Source: Christensenella sp. UBA7707 (GTDB taxonomy: Bacteria > Bacillota > Clostridia > Christensenellales > CAG-138). From it: DNA of 5,325 bases. The notes beneath the pieces were generated by a model that searched no databases, was not told the DNA's origin, and saw only the letters and a list, made by a program, of their open reading frames with translations. The position numbers and the translations under genes were made by a program. How positions within the stretch are numbered: position 1 is the first letter of the stretch; the number at the start of each line of letters is the position of its first letter. Below are positions 4,664 to 5,325 of this stretch, in pieces. Location: positions 3,503-8,827 of the forward strand of contig DLFZ01000201.1 in the NCBI GenBank assembly GCA_002482435.1, written 5' to 3'.

Positions 4664-5325
4664 ATGTTTCAGGATCCAAACGTAATTTATTACATTTTTG
4701 CGATCATCGTTGCGGTGCTCTCATTTGGGTTTGCGGTATATCTTTACCAGAACGTAAAGAAATACCCCAGCTCAAACGAGCGCATTGCACAGGTTGGCAA
4801 ACTGATCCAACAGGGCGCCAGGGCTTTCATGAAAAAGGAATACCGCGTACTGCGCCGTTTCTGCGCGGTTGCGGCTCTCCTTATTCTCATTTTCCTGCCC
4901 TCCCCGATCTGGCACAGGACAAGCTTTGCGGAACTCGCAACCGAAAACCTCGCAATGTCTCTTGCCTACATCTTCGGTGCGTTCCTTTCCGCCATGGCTG
5001 GCAAAATCGGCATCAAGGTTGCCACCATTGCCAACATGAAATCCGCCGAAGCTGCCAAGTCGGGCATTAAGCCCGCGTTCATGGTAGGCTTCCGCGGCGG
5101 CGCGGTCATGGGTATGGCCGTTGTCGGTTCGAGCCTCCTTGGCGTAGCGCTCGTGTTCTGGCTCAGCGGCAACGCTTCGGTTCTCCTTGGCTTCAGCTTC
5201 GGCGCAAGCTCGCTCGCGCTGTTTGCAAAGGCCGGCGGCGGTATCTTCACGAAAACCGCCGACATCAGCGCGGACCTTGTTGGTAAGGTTGAGCTCGGCA
5301 TCCCCGAGGACGACCCGCGCAACCC
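4664..5325 (+). CDS. hppA: Membrane-bound ion-translocating pyrophosphatase (N-terminal part)
   Basis: The frame from ATG 4664 runs open to the window end (220 codons plus 2 nt), about a third of the usual 650-700 residues. Membrane-bound pyrophosphatases hydrolyse PPi and pump H+ and/or Na+ across the cytoplasmic membrane. Visible family marks: a first helix at 7-28, the cytoplasmic QQGARAFMKKEYR (49-61), FRGGAVMGMAVVG (143-155), GFSFGASSLALFAKAGGGIF (176-195), and the substrate-binding loop DISADLVGKVELGIPEDDPRN (200-220), matching the hallmark DxxADLVGK followed by IPEDDPRNP. The ion specificity and K+ dependence depend on residues beyond the window. GGGAG (4650-4654) sits 9 nt before the ATG. 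A terminator and two promoter candidates upstream suggest independent transcription. Such pumps help energy-limited anaerobes recover energy from biosynthetic PPi (family knowledge). Confidence 0.97.
   Translation, partial: MFQDPNVIYYIFAIIVAVLSFGFAVYLYQNVKKYPSSNERIAQVGKLIQQGARAFMKKEYRVLRRFCAVAALLILIFLPSPIWHRTSFAELATENLAMSLAYIFGAFLSAMAGKIGIKVATIANMKSAEAAKSGIKPAFMVGFRGGAVMGMAVVGSSLLGVALVFWLSGNASVLLGFSFGASSLALFAKAGGGIFTKTADISADLVGKVELGIPEDDPRN

Noticed and set aside
4591..5070. A 159-codon plus-strand frame overlapping hppA
   Set aside because: The overlapping frame from 4664 encodes unmistakable pyrophosphatase motifs; this one is an out-of-frame shadow.

Overview
The window looks like chromosomal DNA of a bacterium from the Firmicutes, most likely an uncultured or gut-type clostridial lineage (inference from gene families, strong AGGAGG-type ribosome binding sites, TTG starts and sigma-A-like promoters). 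Coding DNA is moderately GC-rich and the intergenic stretches are AT-richer. No rRNA, tRNA, CRISPR, insertion sequence or phage gene was seen. Six protein genes can be supported. The first and last run off the window edges.

Layout. Positions 1-640 (minus strand) hold the N-terminal part of a membrane-anchored NlpC/P60 cell-wall peptidase. A divergent intergenic region (641-870) carries a good forward promoter. Positions 871-2573 (plus strand) form a compact three-gene operon: a TlpA/thioredoxin-like lipoprotein, a 64-residue membrane protein ending in CLECIGIG (CD1871A type), and a polytopic 4Fe-4S membrane protein whose TTG start lies inside the end of the small gene. A 215-bp intergenic region (2574-2788) is dense in inverted repeats, several built on TATAATG words and overlapping two extended -10 promoters. 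Positions 2789-4177 encode a CNNM/CBS/CorC-type ('hemolysin family') membrane transporter, followed by a strong intrinsic terminator (4206-4236). Positions 4237-4663 hold no supported gene: first a GC-rich stretch with competing hairpins, then an AT-rich stretch with two promoter candidates and an orphan Shine-Dalgarno sequence. From 4664 to the end is the first third of a membrane-bound ion-pumping pyrophosphatase (hppA).

How the genes fit together. The three redox genes most plausibly form one electron-transfer route: cytoplasmic reductant to the Fe-S membrane protein, to an extracytoplasmic CxxC in the small protein or directly, to the CxxC of the lipoprotein outside the membrane. This would do the job of DsbD/CcdA without either being visible here. 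It is inference from gene order, overlap, cysteine motifs and predicted topology. The CNNM/CorC protein and the pyrophosphatase are both ion-transport membrane proteins but have separate promoters and a terminator between them, so no functional link is claimed. The best candidate for something under-described is the redox trio, followed by the palindrome-rich control region in front of the CNNM gene.
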